A stretch of DNA of 64,000 nt from Bacteroidia bacterium (GTDB taxonomy: Bacteria > Bacteroidota > Bacteroidia > Palsa-965): assembly GCA_025454955.1 (NCBI GenBank), contig JALONL010000013.1, positions 91,850 to 155,849 of the forward strand. Reading direction: 5' to 3'. The notes under the pieces are model-generated. The model made no database searches, was not told where the DNA came from, and worked only from the letters and a program-made list of their open reading frames with translations. The translations under genes and the position numbers were made by a program. Each line of letters begins with the position of its first letter. Position 1 is the stretch's first letter. Positions 7,709 through 17,034 of this stretch are shown one piece after another.

Positions 7709-9184
7709 TTACCGGTTTTCCGGCGATGGATTTTGTGTGGAGGCGGCGAGAGCTTTGTTTTCGGCAATAATAAGGAGCGCGTGGTTTTTTTCAAACTTTT
7801 GTACAATGGTAAATTGTGTAGTATCGGCTATGAGCAAATTCATATCATCGCCGCTTTCAAAACTGCTTAGCGCAATGTATCGGGCCTCGGCCCGGTTGGA
7901 GGTAATATACTTTCGTTCTTCGCCCGGGGCAATGTAGCCCTGTCGGGCATCGGTAAGTATGTTTTCGATAAGAAAGGAAGTATAAAGTGTTTTATCACGA
8001 TGTTCGGCCTTTACTAACCATCGGCTGGCGTGTTGCATTACTTCCACCGCATCGGCATATCCGCGTTCATTGTCTTCTTTGCCGGGATAGGTTATTAGGT
8101 TAATGAGCGAAGGAGCCGGAAGCACGATAAAACAGGCAAACAGCATCCACTTTTTTATTCCCGCCACCGATACACATGCCGCCGCAGCCATAGTGAGCAA
8201 TACGGCTATTATCAATACATATCTTCCCGAATAAAAATTTACCGAACTGAGCATGAAGTAAACCAATGTAAAGATGCCCGCCACAATGAACCATGCCCAC
8301 TGAAAACGATTCAGAGAAGTACGCCTGATAAATATCCACACCCACATTCCGATCAAAGTAAAAAGAAGAATATTTCTTCCCTGATAGATAAATACGAAAC
8401 GAAGGTATTTCCCCAACTGGTATATCATGAAATCAAAATCAATATGCATCAGATCGAGGTGATAGGGAAAAAACATCCATCCGCGAACCGCTTTCTGCCA
8501 CATCAGAAAACCCGCAAACACCAAAAAAGGAAAATTGATTTTGGCCAGTATAAGCAAATGCCTTTTTACTTCCTCTTTTTGATAAATCAGTAAAACCAGC
8601 CTGTGCAGCGAAAGTGCCGCAAACAAAGCCACTCCGGTTTCCTTGGTAAGCACCGCCGCCGAAGCCGCAAGCCAATACCACACCCATTTCTGGCTGATGT
8701 AATTTTCGAGCGCAAGCAGCAGAAAAAGCGAAAGCATTACCTCGGGCAACACCAAAACCGACTGTGCAAAAAACAAAGGCTGCACACACAGCACCACCAC
8801 CGCCAGCAATCCTGATCCGGCACCGAACCATTTGCCCAGCACACGATACACTGTAAACAAAAGCAGCAGCGAAATAACAAGTGCAAACGTATGCAGCGAC
8901 AGCAGCGATTTGCCGAAAATGCTCGCCCACACCGCTCCCGTAAAATGAAAAAGCAGAGGATGCCCGCGCGTAAGTTCGGCCGGAATAGCATCGGGAGCCA
9001 GCGAAGGCCCGGCAGCCGCCATTTCCTGTATGGCCGGGGCATATACCCAGGCTTCGTCCCAGTAATAAGGCAACTGCATGTAGGGAATTTTCACGCACAC
9101 AAACACCACGGCAATCAATGCAAACAGCAAATGCGCGTGCATTGGTTTAAGTGTGTTTGAAGGGCCTGTGTGTGCGGTGTACAT
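7709..9184 (-). CDS. Glycosyltransferase family 39-like membrane protein
   Basis: 491 residues, polytopic. The N-terminal luminal/periplasmic loop has YYWDEAWVYAPA, the acidic motif of ArnT/PMT-like lipid-linked sugar transferases (catalytic Asp/Glu after the first helix), followed by RGHPLLFHFTGAVW. About ten further hydrophobic helices follow, then a soluble tail of about 110 residues. Such enzymes transfer a sugar from a polyprenyl phosphate donor at the outer face of the inner membrane. It starts 4 bases after the MBL-fold gene, with which it is probably co-transcribed. Substrate unknown. Confidence 0.85.
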   Translation of the reverse strand: MYTAHTGPSNTLKPMHAHLLFALIAVVFVCVKIPYMQLPYYWDEAWVYAPAIQEMAAAGPSLAPDAIPAELTRGHPLLFHFTGAVWASIFGKSLLSLHTFALVISLLLLFTVYRVLGKWFGAGSGLLAVVVLCVQPLFFAQSVLVLPEVMLSLFLLLALENYISQKWVWYWLAASAAVLTKETGVALFAALSLHRLVLLIYQKEEVKRHLLILAKINFPFLVFAGFLMWQKAVRGWMFFPYHLDLMHIDFDFMIYQLGKYLRFVFIYQGRNILLFTLIGMWVWIFIRRTSLNRFQWAWFIVAGIFTLVYFMLSSVNFYSGRYVLIIAVLLTMAAAACVSVAGIKKWMLFACFIVLPAPSLINLITYPGKEDNERGYADAVEVMQHASRWLVKAEHRDKTLYTSFLIENILTDARQGYIAPGEERKYITSNRAEARYIALSSFESGDDMNLLIADTTQFTIVQKFEKNHALLIIAENKALAASTQNPSPENR

Positions 9185-9187
9185 AGA

Positions 9188-9838
9188 CTAATTTACATGC
9201 AGACCTGCAAACGGGTTATGCGCTTTTTCGTGGCCGATGGTGGTTGACGGGCCGTGACCGGGATATACTTCGGTATTGTCGGGCAGGACGAAGAGTTTTT
9301 CGCGGATGCTTTTCAGGAGTTGCGCGGTATTTCCTCCGGGCAAATCGGTACGGCCCACGCTTTCGCGGAAAAGCACATCGCCGCCAATGAGTGTGTGCGA
9401 GGGCGAATGGTAAAAGCAAAAATGCCCCGGCGAATGGCCGGGAGCCGAAATGATTTCAAGCACGGTATTGCCAAAACGTATGGTTTCGGATTCTTCAATA
9501 TGCCGGGCCACGGGTGGCTGTATATCGCCGGGAATGCCGTAAAGCTGGCAACTGAGTTCATAGCGGTCGAGCACGGTTTGCTCATTTGCCGGAATTTCGA
9601 GCCCGAGGTTCCATTGACTGCTCACGAAATTATTGCCCAGCACATGATCCAGGTGGCAATGTGTGTTGATGAGCCGAACCGGTTTCAGTCCTTCCTGTGC
9701 AATAAAACCGGCCAGTTCCTGCTGCTCATCGTTTATAAAACAGCCCGGATCGATAATTATACATTCGGAAGTTTCGTCGTAAAGCACATACGTGTTTTCG
9801 TAGAACGGGTTGAAGACAAAGATTTTAAGTTGCAGCAT
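9188..9838 (-). CDS. MBL-fold metallohydrolase (glyoxalase II-like)
   Basis: 216 residues from the ATG at 9838 (MLQLKIFVFNPFYENTYVLY). The metal-binding THCHLDH motif (HxHxDH) is at about residue 62, followed by an APGHSPGH His, GGDVLFRESVGRTDL and a late YPGHGPSTTIGHEK His. This is the complete two-metal set of the hydroxyacylglutathione-hydrolase-like branch. Probable cytosolic thioester hydrolase; the exact substrate cannot be read. First gene of the pair with the GT39-like gene. Confidence 0.92.
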   Translation of the reverse strand: MLQLKIFVFNPFYENTYVLYDETSECIIIDPGCFINDEQQELAGFIAQEGLKPVRLINTHCHLDHVLGNNFVSSQWNLGLEIPANEQTVLDRYELSCQLYGIPGDIQPPVARHIEESETIRFGNTVLEIISAPGHSPGHFCFYHSPSHTLIGGDVLFRESVGRTDLPGGNTAQLLKSIREKLFVLPDNTEVYPGHGPSTTIGHEKAHNPFAGLHVN

Positions 9839-9971
9839 AGTGCAAAGATAACCGTTAGCCCTTAGCATGGATTTACGGCTCAAAATGCAAAAACATGACG
9901 GCCGGGAGGGCTTTTTCTTTTAACTTTAACTTCTGTGCTGTGCCGAAACGGCACAAAAGCGTTATTGGTAT

Positions 9972-12900
9972 ATGCTTCGTTACCTGCTGCTGTGTTTGTT
10001 TTACGTTCTTCCGTTTGTGGCGGAAGCGCAATTCTATAACGGTTCCCAAACCGATTTCGGGAAAAACCGTTTGCAGTTTCAGGATTTTAAATGGAATTAC
10101 CTGCGCTTTCCCAAATACGATGTGTATTACAATACCGGCGGCAAGGAAATGGCCATTTACGTGGCCCGCACTGCAAAAAATCATCTGGCCGATATTGAAC
10201 GCTTTTTCGATTATCCGCTCGAAAGCCGCATCGAGTTTATTGTATATAACAAGCAGGAAGATTTCAAGCAAAGTAACGTAGGCTATACCAACGACGAAAA
10301 CTCAAACGTAGGCGGCACAACACGACTGGCCGGCACCAAGGTATTTTTATACTACGAAGGCGATCACGCCCGGCTCGAAGAACAAATCCGCGCAGGCATT
10401 GCCGAAATTATTCTCAGCCACATGATGTATGGCGGCAATGCCCGCGATATGATTAAAAATTCCACATTGCTCTCGCTGCCCGAATGGTACACCAAAGGGC
10501 TTGTTTCCTACGTGGCACAGGGCTGGAATACCGATATCGACAGCCGTGTGCGCGATGGCATTCTTACCGGCCGTTATAAAAAATTCAACCACCTCACCGG
10601 CGAAGATGCACGGCTCGCGGGGCATTCCATCTGGTACTACATTGCCGAAAAATACAGCCCCGGCGTTATTCCCAACATTTTGTACATGACCCGCGTGAGC
10701 CGCAATGTGGAAAGTGCCACGCTGTTTGTAATAGGTACCAGTGTAAAAGTGCTGGCCATTGAATGGCAGGTCTACTTCCGCGAACGGTACCTGAGCGAAG
10801 ATACCACGCGTGTGCTGCCCTCGGGAAGCAAACCCGTAATCAAACCCAAAGCTGCATACAGCTACAGCCAGGCCCGCATAAGTCCCGACGGGAAAAGCAT
10901 TTGTTATGTAACCAATGAACTGGGGCAAACCAAACTCTGGCTGCAGGATTTGCAAACCGGCAAACGGAAACGGCTTTTAAAACTTGGCCATAAGATTGAT
11001 CGCATAAACGATTATTCCTACCCGCTGCTAAGCTGGCATCCCGGCGGCAAACTCCTGGCCTGGATTTATGAAAAAGCCGGCGAAACATTCCTCGTTATTT
11101 ACGAGCCCGAAACAGGCGATAAAATTGAGAAACCCATTTACAATTTTATCAAGATCATCGACTTCAGCTATTCGCCCGACGGGAAGCAGTTTGTAATGTC
11201 GGCGGTGCAGAACGGGCAAACGGATATTTTCCTCTACACGATTTCGGGCGGCGGAATAATTCCCATTACCAGAGATGTGTACGACGATTTGAATCCGCGT
11301 TTTGTGGATGGAGGAAAAAACATCATATTCAGTTCAAACCGTGTGTCGGACTCGCTCAACTTCAAAGCTGCCGGGCGCGAACTTATTCCTTCGTTTTCAT
11401 ACGATTTGTTTCTGTACAACGTAACCACCAAATCGCCCCTGCTGCGCCGTATTACCAATACGCCTTCGGTGAGTGAGTTGCAGCCAATGGCGTGGGACGA
11501 TACACATTTTACGTATCTCAGCGATCAGAATGGAGTGCGCAATCGTTTTGTGGGTTACTTCGACAGTGCCATTGCTTTTGTAGATACCATTGCGCATTAC
11601 CGGTTTTTCTCTCGTGCGGTGCCGGTTACCAATTATCAGTATTCCATTATGGCGCATGATGTGGTGCCGTCATCGGGCCAGTATGCCGAGATAGTGTTTC
11701 ATAACGGGCGCTGGCATGTGTACACGCAGCCAATTAAAGGCTTTACGGAATTATCGCCGCAAAAAATACGCAACACCATTCACCGCGAGCGTGTAATTGA
11801 AATTGCCCGCATTGATGCCGAAATTGATTCCATTGCAAAGGCCAACCCGCCCAAGCCGCTCATACCGCAGCAGAAAATGCAAACCCTGCAGCCGGTAACA
11901 GCACCGCCTTCGAAAGACTCGTCGGGCATCGACATCAACAACTACACTTTTGGCGACAAACCCGCGCAGAAACCGAAAAAAGATTCGCTCATTGCCACCC
12001 AGTCCGCGCCCGCCGATACGGTGGTAAAGGCCGCTCCAGATCCGTTTTTGCTGCCCATTGTACGTAATTACTATGTGCAGTATTCCATCGAGTATTTAAC
12101 CGGGCAGTTAGACAACAGTTTCCTCAACATCGGTTACCAACGATTTACCGGAGGCAGTTCGCCGGTATTTCTCAATCCCGGTTTTACAGGTCTTTTCAAA
12201 ATAGGTCTTACCGATTTGCTCGAAGACCATAAACTTACCGGAGGCGTGCGCTTATCGGCCAGTTTGCAGAACAATGAATATCTGCTGATGTACGAAGACC
12301 GCACGCGCAGGTTAGATAAAACCTGGATTTTGCACCGGCAGGCATTTCAAAATCTGAATGGTCAGGGCGGAGCCACAAAAATTCTTACTCACGAAGCTCG
12401 TTACGGATTGAAGTGGCCCATCAGCGAAGTGGCCTCAGTACGCGGCATTGCGGGTTACCGAAACGACAGGCGTGTGGTGCAGTCAACCGACTTTGCTTCG
12501 CTTAATGCGCCAAATACTTATTTCAATTCGGCCAATTTTAAATTGGAGTATGTATATGACAATACAATTAAGCGCGGGCTGAATTTGTACAACGGTATGC
12601 GCTTTAAAGTATTTGCCGAAACTTTTCAGGGCCTTGACAGCCTCTGGGGCGCAGAAAACAAAAAGAACCGCTGGTTTAAAAATGATTTATATGCGGTAGG
12701 GCTCGATTTCAGGTATTACCTGCGCATTCATCGTGAGTTTATTCTGGCCACACGCGTTACAGGAGCAACTTCCTTTGGCCGCGAAAAATTAGTGTACTAC
12801 CTGGGCGGTGTGGACAACTGGCTTTTCCCGCGGTTTGACCAGAGCGTTCGTGTGAGCACTGATGAAAATTATGCTTACCAGACTTTGGCCACACCCATGC

Positions 12901-13295
12901 GCGGATTTCTGCAAAACATTCGCAACGGACATAGTTTCGCGTTGATTAATGCTGAATTGCGTATGCCTATTTTCCGCTATCTGCTTAATCGTCCGCTGCG
13001 CAGCGATTTCATTAATAATTTTCAGATCATCGGCTTTGGCGATCTGGGCACGGCCTGGACGGGCAAGAGTCCTTACGACGAAAGCAATTCGTTAAACACC
13101 ACCTATATTGGTGCGCCGGGCAATCCTATTGTGGTGGTGCTTCAAAACCACAAGGAGCCGCTGGTAGGTGGTTTTGGCTGGGGACTGCGCAGCCGGATAT
13201 GGGGCTATTTTGTGAGGTTTGATGTGGCTTGGGGTGTGGAAGACCGCATCATATTGCCACGGCAAATGTATCTTTCTTTCAGCCTCGATTTTTAA
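9972..13295 (+). CDS. TolB-like propeller fused to an outer-membrane barrel
   Basis: 1107 residues with a signal peptide (MLRYLLLCLFYVLPFVAEAQ). Residues about 30-260 resemble a gluzincin-type peptidase fold in which the zinc motif has decayed (EIILSHMMYG where HExxH would be), followed by LPEWYTKGLVSYVA. Residues about 285-580 contain WD40-like PD40 repeats (ARISPDGKSICYVTNELGQT; SPDGKQFVMSAVQNGQTDIF). A Pro/Lys-rich linker (about 640-695) leads to roughly 400 residues with alternating strands ending in SFSLDF, typical of an outer-membrane barrel. Bacteroidota proteins with this architecture are annotated TolB-like. An envelope role is likely; function unproven. M20 follows after 5 bases. 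Confidence 0.85.
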   Translation: MLRYLLLCLFYVLPFVAEAQFYNGSQTDFGKNRLQFQDFKWNYLRFPKYDVYYNTGGKEMAIYVARTAKNHLADIERFFDYPLESRIEFIVYNKQEDFKQSNVGYTNDENSNVGGTTRLAGTKVFLYYEGDHARLEEQIRAGIAEIILSHMMYGGNARDMIKNSTLLSLPEWYTKGLVSYVAQGWNTDIDSRVRDGILTGRYKKFNHLTGEDARLAGHSIWYYIAEKYSPGVIPNILYMTRVSRNVESATLFVIGTSVKVLAIEWQVYFRERYLSEDTTRVLPSGSKPVIKPKAAYSYSQARISPDGKSICYVTNELGQTKLWLQDLQTGKRKRLLKLGHKIDRINDYSYPLLSWHPGGKLLAWIYEKAGETFLVIYEPETGDKIEKPIYNFIKIIDFSYSPDGKQFVMSAVQNGQTDIFLYTISGGGIIPITRDVYDDLNPRFVDGGKNIIFSSNRVSDSLNFKAAGRELIPSFSYDLFLYNVTTKSPLLRRITNTPSVSELQPMAWDDTHFTYLSDQNGVRNRFVGYFDSAIAFVDTIAHYRFFSRAVPVTNYQYSIMAHDVVPSSGQYAEIVFHNGRWHVYTQPIKGFTELSPQKIRNTIHRERVIEIARIDAEIDSIAKANPPKPLIPQQKMQTLQPVTAPPSKDSSGIDINNYTFGDKPAQKPKKDSLIATQSAPADTVVKAAPDPFLLPIVRNYYVQYSIEYLTGQLDNSFLNIGYQRFTGGSSPVFLNPGFTGLFKIGLTDLLEDHKLTGGVRLSASLQNNEYLLMYEDRTRRLDKTWILHRQAFQNLNGQGGATKILTHEARYGLKWPISEVASVRGIAGYRNDRRVVQSTDFASLNAPNTYFNSANFKLEYVYDNTIKRGLNLYNGMRFKVFAETFQGLDSLWGAENKKNRWFKNDLYAVGLDFRYYLRIHREFILATRVTGATSFGREKLVYYLGGVDNWLFPRFDQSVRVSTDENYAYQTLATPMRGFLQNIRNGHSFALINAELRMPIFRYLLNRPLRSDFINNFQIIGFGDLGTAWTGKSPYDESNSLNTTYIGAPGNPIVVVLQNHKEPLVGGFGWGLRSRIWGYFVRFDVAWGVEDRIILPRQMYLSFSLDF

Positions 13296-13300
13296 TTGCT

Positions 13301-14509
13301 ATGAACAGGCACGAATTGAAACAGGCAGTGCAGCAGGCTTCGAAAGAATTGCTGCCGGTGCTCACACAAATACGCCGTCACCTGCACGCCAATCCCGAAC
13401 TTTCTTTTCAGGAGCATCGCACGGCGGCTTATGTGGAAGCACAGCTCGATGCGCTTGGCATTGCGTACACGCGCCTTTCGGGCACAGGAGTAGTGGCTTT
13501 GATTGAAGGGGCAAGTCCTGCATCCAAAACTATTGCACTTCGTGGCGATATGGATGCTTTGCCTATTCAGGAAGCCAACACTGCCGAATATGTTTCTACC
13601 GTGCCGGGAGTAATGCACGCCTGCGGGCACGATGTGCATACTACCTGTTTGCTGGGTGCGGCGCACATTCTGCACAAACTACGCAATGAATTCAGCGGTA
13701 CGGTCAAGCTCATTTTTCAGCCCGGCGAGGAAGTTTTGCCCGGAGGAGCATCGCTCATGATACGCGACGGAGTGCTTGAATCGCCAAAGCCCGAAGCAAT
13801 TTTTGCACAGCATGTGTTCCCGTCGCTTCCTGCAGGAAAAGTAGGTTTCCGCAGCGGCATGTACATGGCTTCCACTGATGAGCTGTACATGACAGTAACC
13901 GGAAAAGGCGGCCACGCAGCCATGCCAGCCGATTATGTAAACCCGCTGCTCATTGCTTCTGCCGTACTGCTTAAACTACAGGAGCAATTTATGACCGCAC
14001 ACACACGCCTGCCGCAAACACACGAATCGCCCACCGTGCTGGCCTTCGGGAAAATTGACGGTAAAGGAGCCACCAACGTCATTCCCTCCGAAGTAAAACT
14101 CGAAGGCACTTTCCGCACCATGAACGAAAGCTGGCGCAAAGAAGCACACGCACTCATGAAACGCATTGCTTCCGAAACCGCACAGCAATTCGGCGGCACT
14201 TGCGAACTGGACATCAAACACGGCTATCCATTTCTTGTAAATGACGAAGCATTAACATCGCGCGCCCGGCTTGCCGCCGAAGATTATCTCGGCAAAGAAA
14301 ATGTAACCGAACTTAGTTTACGAATGACCGCCGAAGACTTTGCGTTTTTCTCGCAGCAAATACCTGCGTGTTTTTATCGCCTCGGCACCGCTTCGCCCGA
14401 CGGGCGTTTCACTCACGGCGTGCATCATCCTAATTTCGATATTGATGAAACTGCGCTTGAAACCGGTGCCGGGTTGCTTAGCTGGCTTGTGCTTGACGAA
14501 TTGAAATGA
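13301..14509 (+). CDS. M20 family amidohydrolase (N-acyl amino acid hydrolase-like)
   Basis: 402 residues starting MNRHELKQAVQQ. The metal-site motif HACGHDVHT is at about residues 105-113, followed by QPGEEVLPGGA (catalytic Glu pair), a dimerisation domain and a closing GVHHPNFDIDE His. This is the IAA-amino acid hydrolase/hippuricase branch of M20, which cleaves N-acyl amino acids. The start is the ATG right after the TolB-like stop; longer upstream frames are only read-through of that gene. No signal peptide, so cytosolic. Confidence 0.93.
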   Translation: MNRHELKQAVQQASKELLPVLTQIRRHLHANPELSFQEHRTAAYVEAQLDALGIAYTRLSGTGVVALIEGASPASKTIALRGDMDALPIQEANTAEYVSTVPGVMHACGHDVHTTCLLGAAHILHKLRNEFSGTVKLIFQPGEEVLPGGASLMIRDGVLESPKPEAIFAQHVFPSLPAGKVGFRSGMYMASTDELYMTVTGKGGHAAMPADYVNPLLIASAVLLKLQEQFMTAHTRLPQTHESPTVLAFGKIDGKGATNVIPSEVKLEGTFRTMNESWRKEAHALMKRIASETAQQFGGTCELDIKHGYPFLVNDEALTSRARLAAEDYLGKENVTELSLRMTAEDFAFFSQQIPACFYRLGTASPDGRFTHGVHHPNFDIDETALETGAGLLSWLVLDELK

Positions 14510-14523
14510 GTAATATGTAAGAG

Positions 14524-14576
14524 AGTAATAAATTGCAAAAAGTAGTGTTCAGCGCTACCTTTTGCATTTTATTACT
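14524..14576. repeat. 53-bp inverted-repeat element, AbiE distal copy (also terminator-like)
   Basis: A near-perfect hairpin with arms of about 26 bases: AGTAATAAATTGCAAAAAGT on the left, mirrored by TTTTGCATTTTATTACT on the right. It contains AAAAGTAGT-N6-CGCTAC. It aligns without gaps to the element at 16208-16260 on the other side of the AbiE operon (39 of 53 identical by hand count). A T-run at 14583-14588 follows on the plus strand, so it may also end transcription of the M20 gene. Confidence 0.7.
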
Positions 14577-14588
14577 CTCTCCGTTTTT

Positions 14589-15389
14589 TCAACCTTTCAT
14601 TAGTTTTATCAGTAGTTTATCCCGAACCAGTTCAAATGCTATTGCGGGGTTGTAATTTTCTTCCGGTCTGAGCAGTGCCCGTGTATCTCCCAGAAATTCA
14701 TCATCCTGCATCTTCTGCTCAATATTTTTTAGCACCATTTTACCTGTTGGGGGAATTGCCACGGAATGTTTCATATACACATTGTAGCATTCAATAATTT
14801 TATCCGTATCAAGAGCAGGATGATGAGTGATTGCTCTGTACAGATCAAACAAATCCCTTCCTTTTCGTCTCTGATACAAAGCCCTCAGTTTAGTGCCCAG
14901 TAATTCTTCGATGGAGTAGGTTTTTATCTTACATGCGCCATTAAACCATGACGATTCAACCGAAAATGGAATTTCATTATGACCATATACAGTGAAGTGT
15001 TCGCGGCAATTGGTTTCTACTTTTAGCCGTAATGTTTGTACAGGAGGGAACTCTGATTCGAAACGAAATTTAAGCGTGGTGTTGTTTGCCTTTTGCTCTA
15101 CGGAAGATTTTCCAATAAAAGCAAGTTGCTTTTGTATCCGCTGAACTGTGGCTTTAATCGGTTCCGGCTTTAACTGAACAAGATCGATGTCTTCGGAGTA
15201 TCTGGGTTGTGGTTTGAGGAATAATTTATGCAATGCTGTACCGCCTCTGAATGCGAGCGAATCATACAGGAATTCATCAGAAAATAATTCTACCAATGCA
15301 CGACAAATAACAAGATCCTGTTCTACCTGTTCGTTTGTTTGCCACGGTACATGATCTGACCACTCGGTAATATAAGCCCTTGGAATCAT
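14589..15389 (-). CDS. abiEii: AbiEii-type nucleotidyltransferase toxin
   Basis: 266 residues with the Pol-beta-like nucleotidyltransferase signature FRGGTALHKLFL followed by RYSEDIDLVQL (residues about 46-74), the G-[GS] ... DxD arrangement of AbiEii/AbiGii toxins. A later block, EELLGTKLRALYQRRKGRDLFDLY, carries the conserved Lys/Arg and Asp. The AbiEii toxins characterised so far cause growth arrest; some transfer nucleotides to tRNA. The ATG at 15389 lies 2 bases after the antitoxin stop, so the pair is co-translated. All core residues are present and the gene looks active. Confidence 0.93.
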   Translation of the reverse strand: MIPRAYITEWSDHVPWQTNEQVEQDLVICRALVELFSDEFLYDSLAFRGGTALHKLFLKPQPRYSEDIDLVQLKPEPIKATVQRIQKQLAFIGKSSVEQKANNTTLKFRFESEFPPVQTLRLKVETNCREHFTVYGHNEIPFSVESSWFNGACKIKTYSIEELLGTKLRALYQRRKGRDLFDLYRAITHHPALDTDKIIECYNVYMKHSVAIPPTGKMVLKNIEQKMQDDEFLGDTRALLRPEENYNPAIAFELVRDKLLIKLMKG

Positions 15390-15391
15390 AG

Positions 15392-16204
15392 TTATATTTC
15401 AATAGTAACATTTACAATTACTTTCCATCGGTTTCCTGAACGATAGCCTTTTGTTTTGCCTGATGCTTTAAGAGGAATACGATAAATTCCTTTTTTACTG
15501 CGAACCAGTGTTTTGTAGAGTGCATCTGCCAGCCTGGGTTTTTCCAGCACTTCCTCAAGCAAATATCCAAGTCGCTGAACTACTGAAGCCGGATGGCTTT
15601 TTACCCATTTAACAGTAAACAACCCGGTTTTAAATTGTGTGCAAAGCTCTGAGATCACTTCGGTAACTCTGTTCATGCCGCCAATACTAGCTGAATGATG
15701 AATCAAATCCAAGGCTGTTTCCAGTGGTGTGGAGACATTCATATAGCCGCTTTCGGTTTTGACCTTTGTATACATTTCGCTTGAAATTTTCATTTTCCCG
15801 GAGTAGTTAATCCGCAGCCCCTTTTTTGTTGTACTGCGTAATGCCGGAAATACAGTAGTTACAAAAAACTCCTGAGGCTGTTGGTGGCCGGCCCCGTGAT
15901 AAGCTGCCGCACTCAGTAAACTCACGTAATACGGCCGGTTTAACGATTTCATCAAATCATCAATAAACAGTGACGGCGGCAGTATTTTTTTTGATCTGTA
16001 CTGAGGGACAACTATAATATAGAAGCCTTTATGAAACGACAGAATTTTACCCTTTTCAGTTAACCGTATAAGTGCAAACTTGATAGCCGTTTGTGAAAAG
16101 CCGGATAATGATTTCCTGATATTATCAAGTGTAAAGCAGTATCTCCCTTTCGAAAGTTGTTCTGTAATCCAATTCTCAACAGATTTTTTCTGAGCTGTTT
16201 GCAT
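15392..16204 (-). CDS. abiEi: AbiEi-type antitoxin/transcriptional regulator
   Basis: 270 residues. The N-terminal winged-HTH (residues about 10-65) is followed by the AbiEi antitoxin domain (LMKSLNRPYYVSLLSAAAYH, then GAGHQQPQEFFVTT, and TPLETALDLIHHSASIGGMN). In type IV toxin-antitoxin systems this protein counters AbiEii and represses its own operon by binding inverted repeats in the promoter. Such a palindrome lies directly upstream of its ATG (16208-16260). The operon separates two housekeeping genes and is a probable insertion. Confidence 0.92.
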   Translation of the reverse strand: MQTAQKKSVENWITEQLSKGRYCFTLDNIRKSLSGFSQTAIKFALIRLTEKGKILSFHKGFYIIVVPQYRSKKILPPSLFIDDLMKSLNRPYYVSLLSAAAYHGAGHQQPQEFFVTTVFPALRSTTKKGLRINYSGKMKISSEMYTKVKTESGYMNVSTPLETALDLIHHSASIGGMNRVTEVISELCTQFKTGLFTVKWVKSHPASVVQRLGYLLEEVLEKPRLADALYKTLVRSKKGIYRIPLKASGKTKGYRSGNRWKVIVNVTIEI

Positions 16205-16207
16205 GAA

Positions 16208-16260
16208 AGTAATATTTTACTAAAAGTAGTAATTATCGCTACTTTTCACAATATTTTACT
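16208..16260 (-). promoter_or_regulatory. Probable AbiEi operator: palindrome flanked by direct repeats
   Basis: The core AAAAGTAG, 9 bases, CTACTTTT (16222-16246) is a perfect 8-bp inverted repeat. It is flanked by two copies of the direct repeat AATATTTTACT at 16211-16221 and 16250-16260. It ends 4 bases from the AbiEi start codon, where an autorepressor would act. The element at 14524-14576 shares the AAAAGTAGT-N6-CGCTAC core. Confidence 0.65.
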
Positions 16261-16367
16261 TTTTTATTTCTTGTGACTTATTACCCTGCTCTTCCTTATG
16301 CCGGGGCAGCAATCTTCCAACCCTGGGCTTTTGCGTACCTTTATGCACCAATAACAGTCTTTTTTCA

Positions 16368-17033
16368 GTGAAATTTCTCGGAAACGTTACCCCCACATCG
16401 CTCACACCCGAACAACAGCACGAACTGGATGCAGGAAGGCTGCTGCCCATTATGGAAGAGTTTTATACCATTCAGGGAGAAGGGTTTCATACGGGCAAGG
16501 CGGCCTATTTTATTCGTCTTGGGGGATGTGATGTGGGCTGCCACTGGTGCGATGTGAAGGAAAGCTGGGATGCCAGCGCACACCCGCTGACTCCGGCCGA
16601 CAGCATTGTGGAAAACGCCCTTCGCCATCCGGCCAAAGCGGTGGTGGTGACCGGCGGTGAACCTTCGGCATTTCAGCTCGATTACCTGACTTCGAAGCTC
16701 CGCGAAAACGGAATTGCCACATTTATTGAAACTTCCGGAGCCTATCCGCTCACCGGAACTTGGGACTGGGTTTGTCTTTCGCCCAAAAAAACAAGCCCGC
16801 CCCGGCCCGATAATTACAAAAAGGCACACGAATTGAAGGTAATCGTATTCAATAACGATGATTTCAGATGGGCCGAGGAAAATGCGGCACAGGTTCCGGA
16901 CAATTGTATGCTGTTTTTACAGCCCGAATGGAGCCGCGCCGAACGCATGATGCCTCAGCTTGTCGATTACGTGATGCAGCATCCGAAATGGAATATGTCG
17001 CTGCAAACACATAAATACATGCACATACCCTGA
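16368..17033 (+). CDS. queE: 7-carboxy-7-deazaguanine synthase (QueE)
   Basis: 221-residue radical-SAM enzyme of queuosine/7-deazapurine synthesis, converting carboxy-tetrahydropterin to 7-carboxy-7-deazaguanine. The cluster motif GGCDVGCHWCD has CX3CX2C spacing (Cys at about 53, 57, 60). FYTIQGEGFHTGKAAYFIRL precedes it and VVVTGGEPS (SAM-binding) follows. The start is GTG at 16368; the ATG at 16452 would lose conserved residues. No other que genes are in the window. It precedes the PorE-like gene by one base. Confidence 0.94.
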   Translation: MKFLGNVTPTSLTPEQQHELDAGRLLPIMEEFYTIQGEGFHTGKAAYFIRLGGCDVGCHWCDVKESWDASAHPLTPADSIVENALRHPAKAVVVTGGEPSAFQLDYLTSKLRENGIATFIETSGAYPLTGTWDWVCLSPKKTSPPRPDNYKKAHELKVIVFNNDDFRWAEENAAQVPDNCMLFLQPEWSRAERMMPQLVDYVMQHPKWNMSLQTHKYMHIP

Positions 17034-17034
17034 T

